Translations under genes and position numbers: made by a program | Notes under the pieces: model-generated | The model's input: only the letters and a program-made list of their open reading frames with translations | Told to the model about the DNA's origin: nothing | Database searches by the model: none | Part shown: positions 43,714 to 53,248 of the stretch, one piece after another | How the letters are laid out: each line of letters opens with the position of its first letter | Numbering within the stretch: the stretch's first letter is position 1 | Source of the DNA: Muribaculaceae bacterium | Lineage (GTDB): Bacteria; Bacteroidota; Bacteroidia; Bacteroidales; Muribaculaceae | NCBI GenBank assembly: GCA_029061255.1 | Contig: JAIDSL010000118.1 | Location: forward strand, 1 to 58,750 | Reading direction: 5' to 3' | DNA: 58,750 nt

Positions 43714-44784
43714 ATGAAAAAATTTACTCTTTTGTGTGCAGCTGCTATGGCTGCTATGAGCATGAATGCTCAGGAGGCTCTTACGGCTGAAATGTGGCAT
43801 CAATGGACTGGATGGGGCGCAGACGCTACCATTATTGAAGGTGCTGAGACTGGATGTGAATACAATGTAGGCAAGGAACTCGGCCAAAGCGATATGGTGA
43901 TTGGTCCGCAATCTTGCAATGGCGACCTATATTCTGATCTGACTGAATATGCAGGTATTCAGGGTGTGGCAACTCCTGGTATTACTGTGCGTTTCTACCT
44001 AAATCGTGAGGAACTGCAGGGTCCGGGCCTGGATATCAAGGTCAACACTGACTCGGATGGCAAATTTACTTTCATGTTCAGCGAACTCGGTGATGTGGAA
44101 TTTGTTCACCTCAACTTTATCAAGATTGCTGCTGAATGGCAGGGTGGTCTCTGGCCTGCAGGCTTGGATAAGTGTGTCGTTGAGTCCGTCGAACTTATAC
44201 CCGGTGAAGCTCCTGCTTCCGACGCAATCACTGCTGCTTGGTGGCATAAATGGACAGGATTTGGTGCTGACGCCACTATCATTGAAGGCGCAGACACAGG
44301 ATGCGAATATAATATTGGTAAGGATCTTGGAGAAGGTAGCATTGTGCTTGGTAATCCAACTTGCGACGGCGACCTTTATGCTGACCTGACTGCTTATGCA
44401 GGAATTGAAGGTGTAGCAACCCCCGGCATTTCTATTCGTTTCTTCTTTAACCGTCAGGAACTGCAGGGTGCCGGTATCGATACAAGTGTCGATACAGATG
44501 AAGATGGCAAATTTACTTTCATGTTCAGCGAACTTGGAAATGTTGAGTTTGTTCACCTTAATTTCGTGAAGATTCTTGAGCAGTGGCGTGGTGGTAAGTG
44601 GCCTGCAGGTCTTGAGGCTGCTGTAGTGTCTGAATTCAACGCTATTCCTGTTGGAAATGCTGTAGAATCAATCAGCAACGCTACTACATCTGATACTGTG
44701 CTTTACAATATCTTTGGTCAGCGTGTAGATGAAAACTACCGTGGCATCGTCATCAAGAACGGTAAGAAATACATCAACAAATAA
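43714..44784 (+). CDS. Secreted protein with a tandem-duplicated domain
   Basis: A 356-residue exported protein, signal peptide ending MSMNAQ (residue 20). Residues about 22-165 and 172-310 are two copies of one domain: each has the start MWHQWTGWGADATIIEGA / WWHKWTGFGADATIIEGA, the middle GVATPGI, REELQGPGLD / RQELQGAGID, and the end GKFTFMFSELG..EFVHLNF. The copies are highly similar, so the duplication is fairly recent. The tail YNIFGQRVDENYRGIVIKN, ending YINK, nearly equals that of the previous gene. Function not recognised; a carbohydrate-binding role is inferred from context. A strong terminator follows. Confidence 0.6.
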   Translation: MKKFTLLCAAAMAAMSMNAQEALTAEMWHQWTGWGADATIIEGAETGCEYNVGKELGQSDMVIGPQSCNGDLYSDLTEYAGIQGVATPGITVRFYLNREELQGPGLDIKVNTDSDGKFTFMFSELGDVEFVHLNFIKIAAEWQGGLWPAGLDKCVVESVELIPGEAPASDAITAAWWHKWTGFGADATIIEGADTGCEYNIGKDLGEGSIVLGNPTCDGDLYADLTAYAGIEGVATPGISIRFFFNRQELQGAGIDTSVDTDEDGKFTFMFSELGNVEFVHLNFVKILEQWRGGKWPAGLEAAVVSEFNAIPVGNAVESISNATTSDTVLYNIFGQRVDENYRGIVIKNGKKYINK

Positions 44785-44818
44785 TCAGTGGATTATTAAT
44801 AAAATTTGGAATACTACT

Positions 44819-44856
44819 AAAAAAGCGCATAAGCATTAATGCTTATGCGCTTTTTT
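44819..44856. terminator. Bidirectional terminator between convergent genes
   Basis: AAAAAA, then the perfect 26-bp palindrome whose left half is GCGCATAAGCATT (44825-44850), then TTTTTT. It can end the plus-strand PUL transcript and the minus-strand GH98 transcript. Confidence 0.9.
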
Positions 44857-44894
44857 AGAGTTGTGTGTTGTGGCGACGCACTATCTTTGCGCCT

Positions 44895-47800
44895 TTATTT
44901 CTTTATTACCTTGCGGACAGTCCCGTCTGCTTCGATCACAATGTTAAGTCCGGATTGCATTGAGCTTATCTTCAAGCCCTGAGGCGTATAAATGCCTGCG
45001 GGGGCATTTATACGCCCATCAATGATGCCGTCGACACCTACATTGCCTGTATTGTTAAGCTTGCATTCAAGAAGCAGGAACTCGTGGTAGCCGCCCACTG
45101 TAGATTTATCCGTGAATCGGATGATATAATTGCCTTTCTCTGGAATTGTGAATGTAAATTCATGTTCCTCTTCAGATGAGACATCTGCCGAAGTATTGCC
45201 GTTTGCATCTACTGTGGTCGTATACACCTCAGATTCTGCCACATCTGTATTGGAGTCTGCATTTCTAATGACGGCATTGAATTTGGGACTTCCCTTCCAT
45301 GCTGCCATAGCAAAAGTAAGTTTATATTCTCCCGGTTCAAGATTAAGCTTGTAATTGTTCACAGCTCCATATTCAGCTCTATTGTTTCTCCAATAGAGAG
45401 CTTTTCCTTGATATCCCTTGAAATCCTTCATTGTCCTGGCTCCGGAAGAGAATGTGTTGGGATACTGATGCACCTCGTTGTTTTCCTGCATGCATCGCCA
45501 TCCTTCAGGCATAGCTCCATTGGATACATTGGTGAAATCAAGTTTATATATAGAAGTAGTGTCAAAGAAGACAGGAAGTATGGTGACGTTGTCGTCAGGC
45601 ATAATGAAGGATATCTCGCCTGAATCGTCAATCTTAATTGTCTTCGACATTGAATAGTATACGGAGTTCACTATTCTGAGTTCCTTAAGAGCATAGCCAT
45701 CTTCCGGATTGACTGTAAGGGTCACTTTCTGCCCTTCTGAAGCTTCTGACACATCGGCTGAGACAATTCCATTTTCCACATCCCTTACGGTCACGAGAAA
45801 TTTCTCTTTCTCTGTTCCTTTAGGCATGTATATGATCTGGTCGATGATAGGACCCACTCCGGAGGTATTTGTGATTATAAATGAGTTTTCACCGGCCATC
45901 AGAGATGCCTCCACCTTGACTTTTTTCCAATCGTTCTTTGCAGCCTTGGGGATAGTTATGGATCTTGCCTCCCCGTTGACAGACACCTCTATTTCTGCAT
46001 CCGCAGACGTTTTGCAATAGCGTATGTAGATATCATAATCTCCCGCTTCCTTCAGATTGAGATAGTGACGCAAGGTTGCTTTTTTATTCGTTCCCATTTC
46101 CACAAAACCCATACCTGCAAATTCGGAATAGTCCGGTGCCCACCAGCCGGAATTGGTCAGTGCTACATTTTCAACGCTTCTGTAATCCATATCCTCAGCC
46201 TCGATAATTACTGTGCCTTTGAAAGGCTCAGGTTGCTTAGGAATGCTCAGGGCATAGTCTGAAGGGATGGCATCAGTCTTAGCGCTTCTGTCAGCTTCTC
46301 CTTTGCAGAATATAGATAGATCCAGAGGCCCGAGATGACTGACATAAAGAGAGTAGCTTCGTTCTGTGGCATTATATTCTTCTTTTATGTCAGCCTCATA
46401 TGAGGCATGCTTTTTCAGCTCATATGAGGGCATTGCGCTTAAGCCTTCGATGCGTATAATGTCTTCCCTGATCGTTGTCGTATCATTCCTGAAATTGTTC
46501 AGGTAGAAGTCGATATGATCCTCATACTCACGTATCACTCCTGAAGAAAGAACGTCATATTTTAATTCAAGAGTGTCGCAGGTGTTGTATTGAAGCGGTA
46601 TTCTTGCGGAGGCTGATTTCTTGCCGTTTATATTTGAATACGGAGTATAAGTCACAAGCTGGTTGCGAAGGCGGTTGACATATAGGTCTCCTTTGGATAT
46701 TTCAGGATAATATTGGTTGAATTCTTCGACTTTTTTATCCATCGTGGCCCATCTGGTATTGCGTGTGGACTTATCTACTTTCACTGGAATCTGTTTGGCT
46801 AATTCGTCGGCGGCTTCAAGCATTATAGGAATCGCACCATATCGTCCGGTCTTTTTTAAATAGCAGTAATTGTCCATCCAGTGTCCGTAGTTCCTGTTGA
46901 AGGGATCAGATTGCTTGTATAATCCGTCATAGAGATTGTCCCAGGCTGCATACTTATCCTCGTCGCTACCTCCCGTAATATCGTTTATTATGGCAATCTT
47001 TGTTTTGTCTACTACTTCCTGGCGGGAGGGGATATACATTGATCCGTCTATGATTTTTCCAAACATATCGAGCCATATGCCATCGAAATTGGGAAATGTA
47101 CCCCAGTTGCGTCTTAAGTATCCGTCAACAAGAGAGGCATTGAGATTCTTGAAATCTTCAGTCCATATGAGTTCCGGTCCGTCCCAAACTGCTCCACCAT
47201 TGACGCAGGTCTGCTCCATGACCGTCCCAATTCCTGCAGATCCGGGATAAGGTTTCTTTTGGTCTTTGCAGATATCATCAAGTGCTCCGTTCCATCCGCA
47301 GTTATCGTAGCGGACACCGTAATTATTGGCGAGGCCGGCGATGAAAGGCCCCCAGGAGACGCTCTCATTGTTGTAGAAGCAGCTGCTGGTTGTGTATTTG
47401 TAAAGCCAGAGAATTGCCTCTGGATAAGCCTGACAGGCCCTGTGTAGGTCGGCGTTGCGTTTCATCATGCCTAAGGGATTGAGTGCATGGCTCCAGATGT
47501 TTCCGCAAAAACTTACAGTCAGGAATCCTCCATATTTATGCGACATTTCTACGAGCTTTGCAAACAAGGCTATACGCGACTCCTGGGTGCTGCTACTCTT
47601 GTCGCCCGGTTCGTCAAAGCCCCAGAATTGCTCTGCGTAGTTCCATCCCAAGAAGTTGGGATAAGTCTTGAAGAAATATTCAAAAGTCTCCAAGTCGTCA
47701 TCTTGAATGTGAGTGTGTCCACCGCTGGCTGGCTGGCATGTAAACCACATGCCATTGTGCTGGCACACTGATGCCCAAGATTTATAAGTGCGTACAGCAG

Positions 47801-48041
47801 AACGAGGCATCCTGTACATGTTGTCTTTCGTGTCATAGCCGCATGAGAGCGACAGGTTCATGCACACGTAGGGCTTGATCTCTTCCGGAATCAGGTCAAT
47901 GATCTTCTGAGGGTCAGCCGCATTCCAGACATCAACATGTACAAGCCATAGGGGATGCTGATTGTCGATCGGCCTTCGTTCCTGCGCACTGAGCGCAAGC
48001 CCGAAGAGTGATAGAAATAGAAAATAAATTATTCGCTTCAT
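44895..48041 (-). CDS. GH98-family endo-glycanase with CBM6/35-like domain
   Basis: A 1048-residue exported enzyme, signal peptide ending LALSAQ (residue 20). Residues about 25-340 resemble the GH98 catalytic barrel (LWLVHVDVWNAADPQKIIDL, FLGWNYAEQFWGFDE, GAVWDGPELIWTED, NFDGIWLDMFG); the rest to about 620 looks like the GH98 C-terminal domain. A CBM6/CBM35-type jelly roll follows (VIIEAEDMDYRSVEN, residues about 625-755), then smaller beta domains and a C-terminal tail. Characterised GH98 enzymes are either blood-group endo-beta-galactosidases or endo-xylanases of Bacteroides xylan PULs; the GH115, CE1 and GH10-like neighbours favour xylan. It is convergent with the PUL and has its own promoter box. 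Confidence 0.78.
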   Translation of the reverse strand: MKRIIYFLFLSLFGLALSAQERRPIDNQHPLWLVHVDVWNAADPQKIIDLIPEEIKPYVCMNLSLSCGYDTKDNMYRMPRSAVRTYKSWASVCQHNGMWFTCQPASGGHTHIQDDDLETFEYFFKTYPNFLGWNYAEQFWGFDEPGDKSSSTQESRIALFAKLVEMSHKYGGFLTVSFCGNIWSHALNPLGMMKRNADLHRACQAYPEAILWLYKYTTSSCFYNNESVSWGPFIAGLANNYGVRYDNCGWNGALDDICKDQKKPYPGSAGIGTVMEQTCVNGGAVWDGPELIWTEDFKNLNASLVDGYLRRNWGTFPNFDGIWLDMFGKIIDGSMYIPSRQEVVDKTKIAIINDITGGSDEDKYAAWDNLYDGLYKQSDPFNRNYGHWMDNYCYLKKTGRYGAIPIMLEAADELAKQIPVKVDKSTRNTRWATMDKKVEEFNQYYPEISKGDLYVNRLRNQLVTYTPYSNINGKKSASARIPLQYNTCDTLELKYDVLSSGVIREYEDHIDFYLNNFRNDTTTIREDIIRIEGLSAMPSYELKKHASYEADIKEEYNATERSYSLYVSHLGPLDLSIFCKGEADRSAKTDAIPSDYALSIPKQPEPFKGTVIIEAEDMDYRSVENVALTNSGWWAPDYSEFAGMGFVEMGTNKKATLRHYLNLKEAGDYDIYIRYCKTSADAEIEVSVNGEARSITIPKAAKNDWKKVKVEASLMAGENSFIITNTSGVGPIIDQIIYMPKGTEKEKFLVTVRDVENGIVSADVSEASEGQKVTLTVNPEDGYALKELRIVNSVYYSMSKTIKIDDSGEISFIMPDDNVTILPVFFDTTSIYKLDFTNVSNGAMPEGWRCMQENNEVHQYPNTFSSGARTMKDFKGYQGKALYWRNNRAEYGAVNNYKLNLEPGEYKLTFAMAAWKGSPKFNAVIRNADSNTDVAESEVYTTTVDANGNTSADVSSEEEHEFTFTIPEKGNYIIRFTDKSTVGGYHEFLLLECKLNNTGNVGVDGIIDGRINAPAGIYTPQGLKISSMQSGLNIVIEADGTVRKVIKK

Positions 48042-48355
48042 AATGTAGAAACCTTTTTTTGAGCCGTAGCTCGGGTGAAATGAAGTTGTTTAAACAATTT
48101 CTTAGTCAATATGTGCAAAATTAGGTATAATTTTTCAATTTTTATTTCATGGTTATTTTAAATGTGTTTTGATTCGTCGCATGATTGGCAAGTTTTCGTA
48201 TAAATCCGTCTCATCGTGCTCAATTTTGTGATTTGCTGATACATTCCATATCTTATTTAAGACGCTGTGTTTACTATTTTGTATTTAAAAGACACGTATT
48301 GGAAAAAGATACACTAAAATTTAAGTTATCTTTGCAATAAAATAAAAAATATCTT
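48042..48355. other. Divergent promoter region between GH98 and esterase genes
   Basis: A 314-bp AT-rich gap. On the minus strand TAATTTTG (48123-48116) precedes the GH98 gene by 75 bp. On the plus strand TATCTTTG (48327-48334) precedes the esterase gene by 21 bp. No palindrome or operator stood out between them. Confidence 0.5.
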
Positions 48356-50407
48356 ATGAAACATTTCCTTGCTTTATGCATAGCTTTATCCTCCCTCGTT
48401 TCAGCTTCTGCGTCCACGACATGGGAGAAACTTACCGTCAACGGTCAAGCGCGCGACATGAAGGTGCATGTCCCCGATAACACTCCGTCCGGAGCGGCGC
48501 TTGTCATAGCCTGCCATGGTATGAACCAGAGTGCACAGTGGCACGACGACAATTCAAAGTGGACTGCAGTCTCCGACACTGCCAAGTTTGTGTTGGTTTT
48601 CCCTGAGGGCATCGACCATGGATGGGATATAGGCGGAAACCGTGATGTGGACTTTGTATGTGCCATCATCGACAAGATGGAGCAGGATCATAATATAAGC
48701 ACAAGCCGTGTATATCTCACTGGTTTCTCGATGGGTGGTATGTTCACTTACCACTGCGCCAACCGTATACCGGATAAAATTGCCGCTTTTGTTCCTGTAA
48801 GTGGGTATCCAATGTGGGATAAGAGTGCCTACAGTTCTCGCCCTGTGCCTATTATGCATGTGCACGGCACAGGCGATGATGTCTGCGTATTCAGTGGAGT
48901 GCAGCCAACCCTCGACAACTGGATCAAGCACAACGGATGCAACACTGTCGAGAAGCTCATCGATCCTTATCCTGAAGGCAACCGCAATAAAGGCGCAAAG
49001 ATGCACATCTGGGATGATGGTAAAGATGGGGTAGAGGTTCGTCTTCTCGAGCTTGCCGGAAAAGGACACTGGCAGTCGGAAGATCCCGTCTATTGCCTTA
49101 CAAGTATAGAAGGATGGAACTTTATGCAGCGTTGGAGTCTCGGACCGGATGCCCCAAAAGTGACAGGAGTGGAACCGGAAGATGGCTCGTTTGATCTTCC
49201 TCTCGACGGTATGGATATCTCGTTGACTTTCGATATGAACGTTGATGGTTCCGAAGCTGAGGCTCAACTTATGAAAGATGGGATCCCCGTTAATCTTGAT
49301 GTCAAGAGCAACGGAAACGTCATTACTTTGACTGTCCCTGAAATTGAACGCGGAGAATATTCTCTTTCCCTTCGCAATGTTAAGGGTGAGAATGATGGGA
49401 TCATGAAAGTATTCAAGGCTACTTATACTTTCGGCCTCGAAGAAGTTGGAGACGTGCCTCCTTATAATGAGGTATTCAACCCTGATCTAAGGGCTGAAGA
49501 AAATACAGTAGGGGAGGGGATTCCCACCGGATGGTATCGCATCAATACCCGTGGCAACGGAGAGAAGGACGAGAAGACATCAGGAAGCGCCAATACAGGA
49601 GGTGCCCGTATGAAATACTTTATGACCGGAGGCGACTTTAACGAAGGATTCTATTTGAGCGCCCGCGACTATGACCGATGTGAGATAATATACGGAAAAT
49701 ACACGCCGGACTATGCTCTTCATTTCGATAAGGGTCGCTATGTGGCTACTTTCAATTCTGTCTACTGGAACAAAGGCTCTCTTGATGGCAATGTGAAATT
49801 TGATTTCACAGTTAGGGCACTCGACGGAACTGTGGCAGCATCGTTCCCTTCACTCCCTTCTACCGGAAATATGGACGAGCAGCAGGGGCGTATAGAGGGC
49901 TCCACATATCATTCCCTTGAGTTCGATATTCCGGCAGATGGCGACTACACGGTCACTTATAGCATGACGTCAGGGTGGTCAGCCGTCATTGTCGGCAATC
50001 TCAAGATAGCTACGGCAATGTCCACAGCCGAGCGTTACAAAGGCACCTTCCAGCGCACCTTGAAGGAAGCCCAAGACCTTTATGCCTCCCTTTCGGAAGA
50101 GGACCTAAACACAGAGGCTGCCAAAAGTCTTCTCGAAGCTATTCAAATGTATGAGACACTTGTTTCCACGTCCCCTTCCGTCTACGTGCAAGCTACCACA
50201 GACCTTGCGTCTGCCATTGCCGCAGCCTCAGCCCTTGCCAATGTTCAGGCTGTTGATGCCGGTATCGTCTCCCAGGAATACTTTAATCTTCATGGTCAAC
50301 CGATAGATTCCTCCTTCACTGGCGTTATAATAGTATGGACTCGCTTCTCTGACGGCTCCACCAAAACCTCCAAAATATTGAATGCTGGCCTTCCAGCCCG
50401 AAACTAA
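48356..50407 (+). CDS. CE1-type esterase (feruloyl or acetyl xylan esterase)
   Basis: A 683-residue exported protein. After the signal peptide (to ASAS, residue 20) comes an alpha/beta-hydrolase of about 265 residues of the CE1/PHB-depolymerase type: oxyanion region CHGMNQS, nucleophile GFSMGG (Ser125), acid in HVHGTGDD, His in GKGHW. An Ig-like domain (SLTFDMNVDGSEAEAQLMKDG) and a beta-sandwich follow. Near the C-terminus the tail YFNLHGQPID..FTGVIIV resembles those of the two secreted PUL proteins but ends with extra residues NAGLPARN encoded by a palindrome. In this context it likely removes ferulate or acetate from xylan. Substrate unproven. Confidence 0.75.
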   Translation: MKHFLALCIALSSLVSASASTTWEKLTVNGQARDMKVHVPDNTPSGAALVIACHGMNQSAQWHDDNSKWTAVSDTAKFVLVFPEGIDHGWDIGGNRDVDFVCAIIDKMEQDHNISTSRVYLTGFSMGGMFTYHCANRIPDKIAAFVPVSGYPMWDKSAYSSRPVPIMHVHGTGDDVCVFSGVQPTLDNWIKHNGCNTVEKLIDPYPEGNRNKGAKMHIWDDGKDGVEVRLLELAGKGHWQSEDPVYCLTSIEGWNFMQRWSLGPDAPKVTGVEPEDGSFDLPLDGMDISLTFDMNVDGSEAEAQLMKDGIPVNLDVKSNGNVITLTVPEIERGEYSLSLRNVKGENDGIMKVFKATYTFGLEEVGDVPPYNEVFNPDLRAEENTVGEGIPTGWYRINTRGNGEKDEKTSGSANTGGARMKYFMTGGDFNEGFYLSARDYDRCEIIYGKYTPDYALHFDKGRYVATFNSVYWNKGSLDGNVKFDFTVRALDGTVAASFPSLPSTGNMDEQQGRIEGSTYHSLEFDIPADGDYTVTYSMTSGWSAVIVGNLKIATAMSTAERYKGTFQRTLKEAQDLYASLSEEDLNTEAAKSLLEAIQMYETLVSTSPSVYVQATTDLASAIAAASALANVQAVDAGIVSQEYFNLHGQPIDSSFTGVIIVWTRFSDGSTKTSKILNAGLPARN

Positions 50408-50471
50408 GTTTTGATTATGGGAGGACGGTTTCCTAACCGTCCATATACAGGGGAGGCTTACCAGCCTCCCC
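50384..50471. repeat. Three palindromes in a row, first one inside the esterase gene
   Basis: GCTGG-CCTT-CCAGC (50384-50397) lies in the last codons of the esterase gene. It is followed by GGACGGTTTCCTAACCGTCC (50423-50442) and by GGGGAGGCTT-AC-CAGCCTCCCC (50450-50471; written with the centre split). The third belongs to the palindrome family at 8682, 9361 and 53088. Confidence 0.7.
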
Positions 50472-50507
50472 TTAACACTAATATAATAAATTATACATCA
50501 AATATAT

Positions 50508-53036
50508 ATGAAACGCTTACTTTCCCTATGTCTACTGATCTTATCATTGACATCAGTATGTTTGTCGCAAGGTGTTTTTATGCATTCTACCATTGATGGC
50601 TTCCCCCTCCAAGGCTCCTGTATAGTCTATGACCCTGCAGACTATGCCGTCGTAGCAAGCGTAGCGCAGATGCTTGCCGAGGATATTTCCAAAGTAACGG
50701 GGAAAACCACCGATATCTCTAATACTATTCCAAAAGGAACAGATGCAATCCTGATTGGCACACTCGGTCACTCTCGTATCATCGACTCCCTTGCCAAAGA
50801 AGGAGCTATCCCTGCCGACAGCATCCTTGGGGGTTGGGAGCGCTTCATAATAAAGAGTATTCAGGACAGTAAAGGGAAAAAACTGTTGGTTATCGCCGGA
50901 AGCGACCGCCGTGGCACGGCATATGGTGTCACAACCCTTTCCCGTGAAATTGGTGTCGACCCATGGGTATGGTGGGGTGATGTCCCGGTAAAATATAACC
51001 CGGAGATAAAGATAAAGGCAGATTACATCTCGCAATCTCCTACAATAAAATACCGTGGAATATTCATCAACGACGAGGATTGGGGTATCCTCCCATGGGC
51101 AGCCAAAGGCCTTGACAGTGACTTGAACGATATTGGTCCGAATACATATGAGAAAGTGTGCCAGCTCCTGTTGCGTCTCAAGGGAAATATGCTTGCCCCT
51201 GCCATGCACTCTTGCACAGGTGCTTTCTATTCTCATCCGGAGAGTAAAGTAGTAGCCGACCGCTACGGCATCATCATGACTACATCCCATTGCGAACCGA
51301 TTATGTTCAACAATGCAGCACTGTCGGAATGGAATCCTGAGCGCGATGGGGAATGGGACTATGGAACAAACCGCGATGTCATATATGGAAAATTCTCCGA
51401 CCGCCTCAATGAGGTGGCTGACTATGAGAATATCTACACCATAGGAATGCGTGGCGTGCATGATGAGGCTATGAGCCGCACACGTCCCGTTGAAGAGCGT
51501 ATAGCACTGCTTGAGAAAGTTATCTCCGATCAAAGGGATCTGTTGTCAAGACGTCTCGGCAAGCCAGCTGAGGAAATCCCGCAGATATTCGTGCCATATA
51601 AGGAGACTCTTGATCTTTATCGTAAGGGGCTGAAGGTTCCCGATGATGTCACGATTATATGGCCCGATGACAATTACGGATATATGAAAAGCGTTTCTTC
51701 TCCTGACGAGAGAAGGCGTTCCGGCTCATCGGGTGTATATTATCATACATCTTATCTCGGCACTCCCCACGACTATCTTTGGGTTTGCACAACTCCTCCT
51801 GCCATGATGTATCACGAGCTCAAGAAAGCGTACGACTGCGGTTCCGATCGTTACTGGCTCCTAAATGTAGGTGATATCAAGCCGGCAGAGCTCGATACCC
51901 AGACATTCTTCGATATGGCATGGGATTTCGATAGCTTTAATCAAGATAATGTCAATTCCTATCAGTCATCCCTTGTAGCAGAATGGTGTGGCGAGAGGTA
52001 TAAGGAGCCGGTGCAGAAGATATTGGATGAGTATTATAGGCTTGCTTGGATAAGGAAACCGGAATATATGGGTTGGGAGATAGAATGGGATAGTCCCGAC
52101 ACCCGTGAAGTGGGTCCCACCGATTTCAGTTTTTCCAATTATGCCGACGCTTGGCAGCGAATAGATGAATATAAGGTGCTTGCAGCAAAAACGGATGCAC
52201 TGATGCAGCAGCTTCCCGACACCTTGCGAATACCATACTTTGAGATGATTGGGTATCCTGTGCTCGCATCAGAAATGATGAACCGCAAGTTCCTCTTCGC
52301 CCAACTCAACAGTGAATTGGCGGCTGCCGATGATAAAGAGGAAGCTAACTATGCTGCACGTCTCTCCATAGAGGCATCCGACAGCATCGATGCCCTAAAT
52401 AAGATCTACAATTCACTTCTCGACGGCAAATGGAATGGCATGATGACCGTTCCGCCCGGCTTCTGTGCCAAATATCAGGAGCGTCCACCGTTGCGCCAAT
52501 TCCCGGAGGTAGGGGAGAAGCCGGTTTTCAGGGAGATCGACTGGCAGTCAAGAGGTGACGGCTTATGCCAGACGCTTGATATCAGCACAGCCAAGCTATC
52601 CAACGGCTCACGACTCATTGAAGGCATCGGCTACGACGGCTGCATACTCCAACTCGGCGATCCCGCTTCAGATAGTAATTCAGCTGAGGCAATCTTAAAT
52701 ATAAATGATGTGGCAGGCGATAGCATCAAGCTTCAGATTTTCCATCTCCCATACTTCCCGATGTATGAAGGCAGAGGTTGCCGCATCGGTGTATCAGTCG
52801 ATGACGGCGAAGAGCACATTATCGAATACCTTCCCGAAGAATGGTCAAAACCCTGGAAACTCAACGTCCTCCGCAACTCCGCCCTCAGCGAAGTCTCTTG
52901 CCCCATTGATAAGGAAAAACCAAGTCACTCCATAAAACTGAGAGGCATAGACTCCGGCATGGCTATCCAAAGAATTGTCATTGACCGTGGCTCCTTCCGC
53001 CCCGGCTACATCGGCCCCTCCCCTCAATACCGGTAA
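50508..53036 (+). CDS. GH115 xylan alpha-1,2-glucuronidase
   Basis: An 842-residue exported enzyme, signal peptide ending SVCLSQ (residue 20). The sequence follows the GH115 pattern: N-terminal GH20-like N-domain with VIAGSDRRGTAYGVTTLSREIGV, then WVWWGDVPV, KYRGIFINDEDWGILPW, MLAPAMHSCTGAF, YGIIMTTSHCEPIMFNN, YTIGMRGVHDEAM, and WPDDNYGYMK. GH115 enzymes remove (4-O-methyl-)glucuronic acid from internal xylose units of xylan. The C-terminal part (from about residue 680) is a beta-rich domain. It lies in the same direction as the esterase, 100 bp downstream, and supports a glucuronoxylan target. Confidence 0.88.
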   Translation: MKRLLSLCLLILSLTSVCLSQGVFMHSTIDGFPLQGSCIVYDPADYAVVASVAQMLAEDISKVTGKTTDISNTIPKGTDAILIGTLGHSRIIDSLAKEGAIPADSILGGWERFIIKSIQDSKGKKLLVIAGSDRRGTAYGVTTLSREIGVDPWVWWGDVPVKYNPEIKIKADYISQSPTIKYRGIFINDEDWGILPWAAKGLDSDLNDIGPNTYEKVCQLLLRLKGNMLAPAMHSCTGAFYSHPESKVVADRYGIIMTTSHCEPIMFNNAALSEWNPERDGEWDYGTNRDVIYGKFSDRLNEVADYENIYTIGMRGVHDEAMSRTRPVEERIALLEKVISDQRDLLSRRLGKPAEEIPQIFVPYKETLDLYRKGLKVPDDVTIIWPDDNYGYMKSVSSPDERRRSGSSGVYYHTSYLGTPHDYLWVCTTPPAMMYHELKKAYDCGSDRYWLLNVGDIKPAELDTQTFFDMAWDFDSFNQDNVNSYQSSLVAEWCGERYKEPVQKILDEYYRLAWIRKPEYMGWEIEWDSPDTREVGPTDFSFSNYADAWQRIDEYKVLAAKTDALMQQLPDTLRIPYFEMIGYPVLASEMMNRKFLFAQLNSELAAADDKEEANYAARLSIEASDSIDALNKIYNSLLDGKWNGMMTVPPGFCAKYQERPPLRQFPEVGEKPVFREIDWQSRGDGLCQTLDISTAKLSNGSRLIEGIGYDGCILQLGDPASDSNSAEAILNINDVAGDSIKLQIFHLPYFPMYEGRGCRIGVSVDDGEEHIIEYLPEEWSKPWKLNVLRNSALSEVSCPIDKEKPSHSIKLRGIDSGMAIQRIVIDRGSFRPGYIGPSPQYR

Positions 53037-53080
53037 AATAAGCATACACTCGGCATTGTCCTACTCCCCCAACTGAGTAC

Positions 53081-53107
53081 TATGGAAGGGAGGCTTCCCA
53101 GCCTCCC
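53081..53107. repeat. GGGAGGCTTCCCAGCCTCCC palindrome, downstream of GH115
   Basis: The 20-bp palindrome at 53088-53107 is preceded by TATGGAA, as in copies near 8682 and 9371. It sits 51 bp after the GH115 stop and could act as its mRNA 3' hairpin. The gap to 53248 otherwise holds only a promoter box. Confidence 0.65.
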
Positions 53108-53209
53108 CCCAAGCGGCTTGTCCGCATTTTTACCTATTTATTGCACAAGCAACGGAGAGAAGCCTCACATCTTTTTTTGACATTAGGATGATATTTACAG
53201 TTTTTTTAT

Positions 53210-53217
53210 TAACTTTG
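53210..53217 (+). promoter_or_regulatory. Promoter -7 box before the ATPase remnant
   Basis: TAACTTTG, 31 bp before the remnant start codon. No -33 box at normal spacing. It might now serve the GH2 gene further downstream. Confidence 0.4.
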
Positions 53218-53248
53218 TCTATCTGAATCATAGTAAAGCGACGGAGCA

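Noticed and set aside
50561..50569. Inverted TGCGACAAA in the GH115 signal-peptide region as an HTCS-gene-type operator
   Set aside because: Single copy inside a coding sequence; one 9-mer match in a window this size is expected by chance about half the time.
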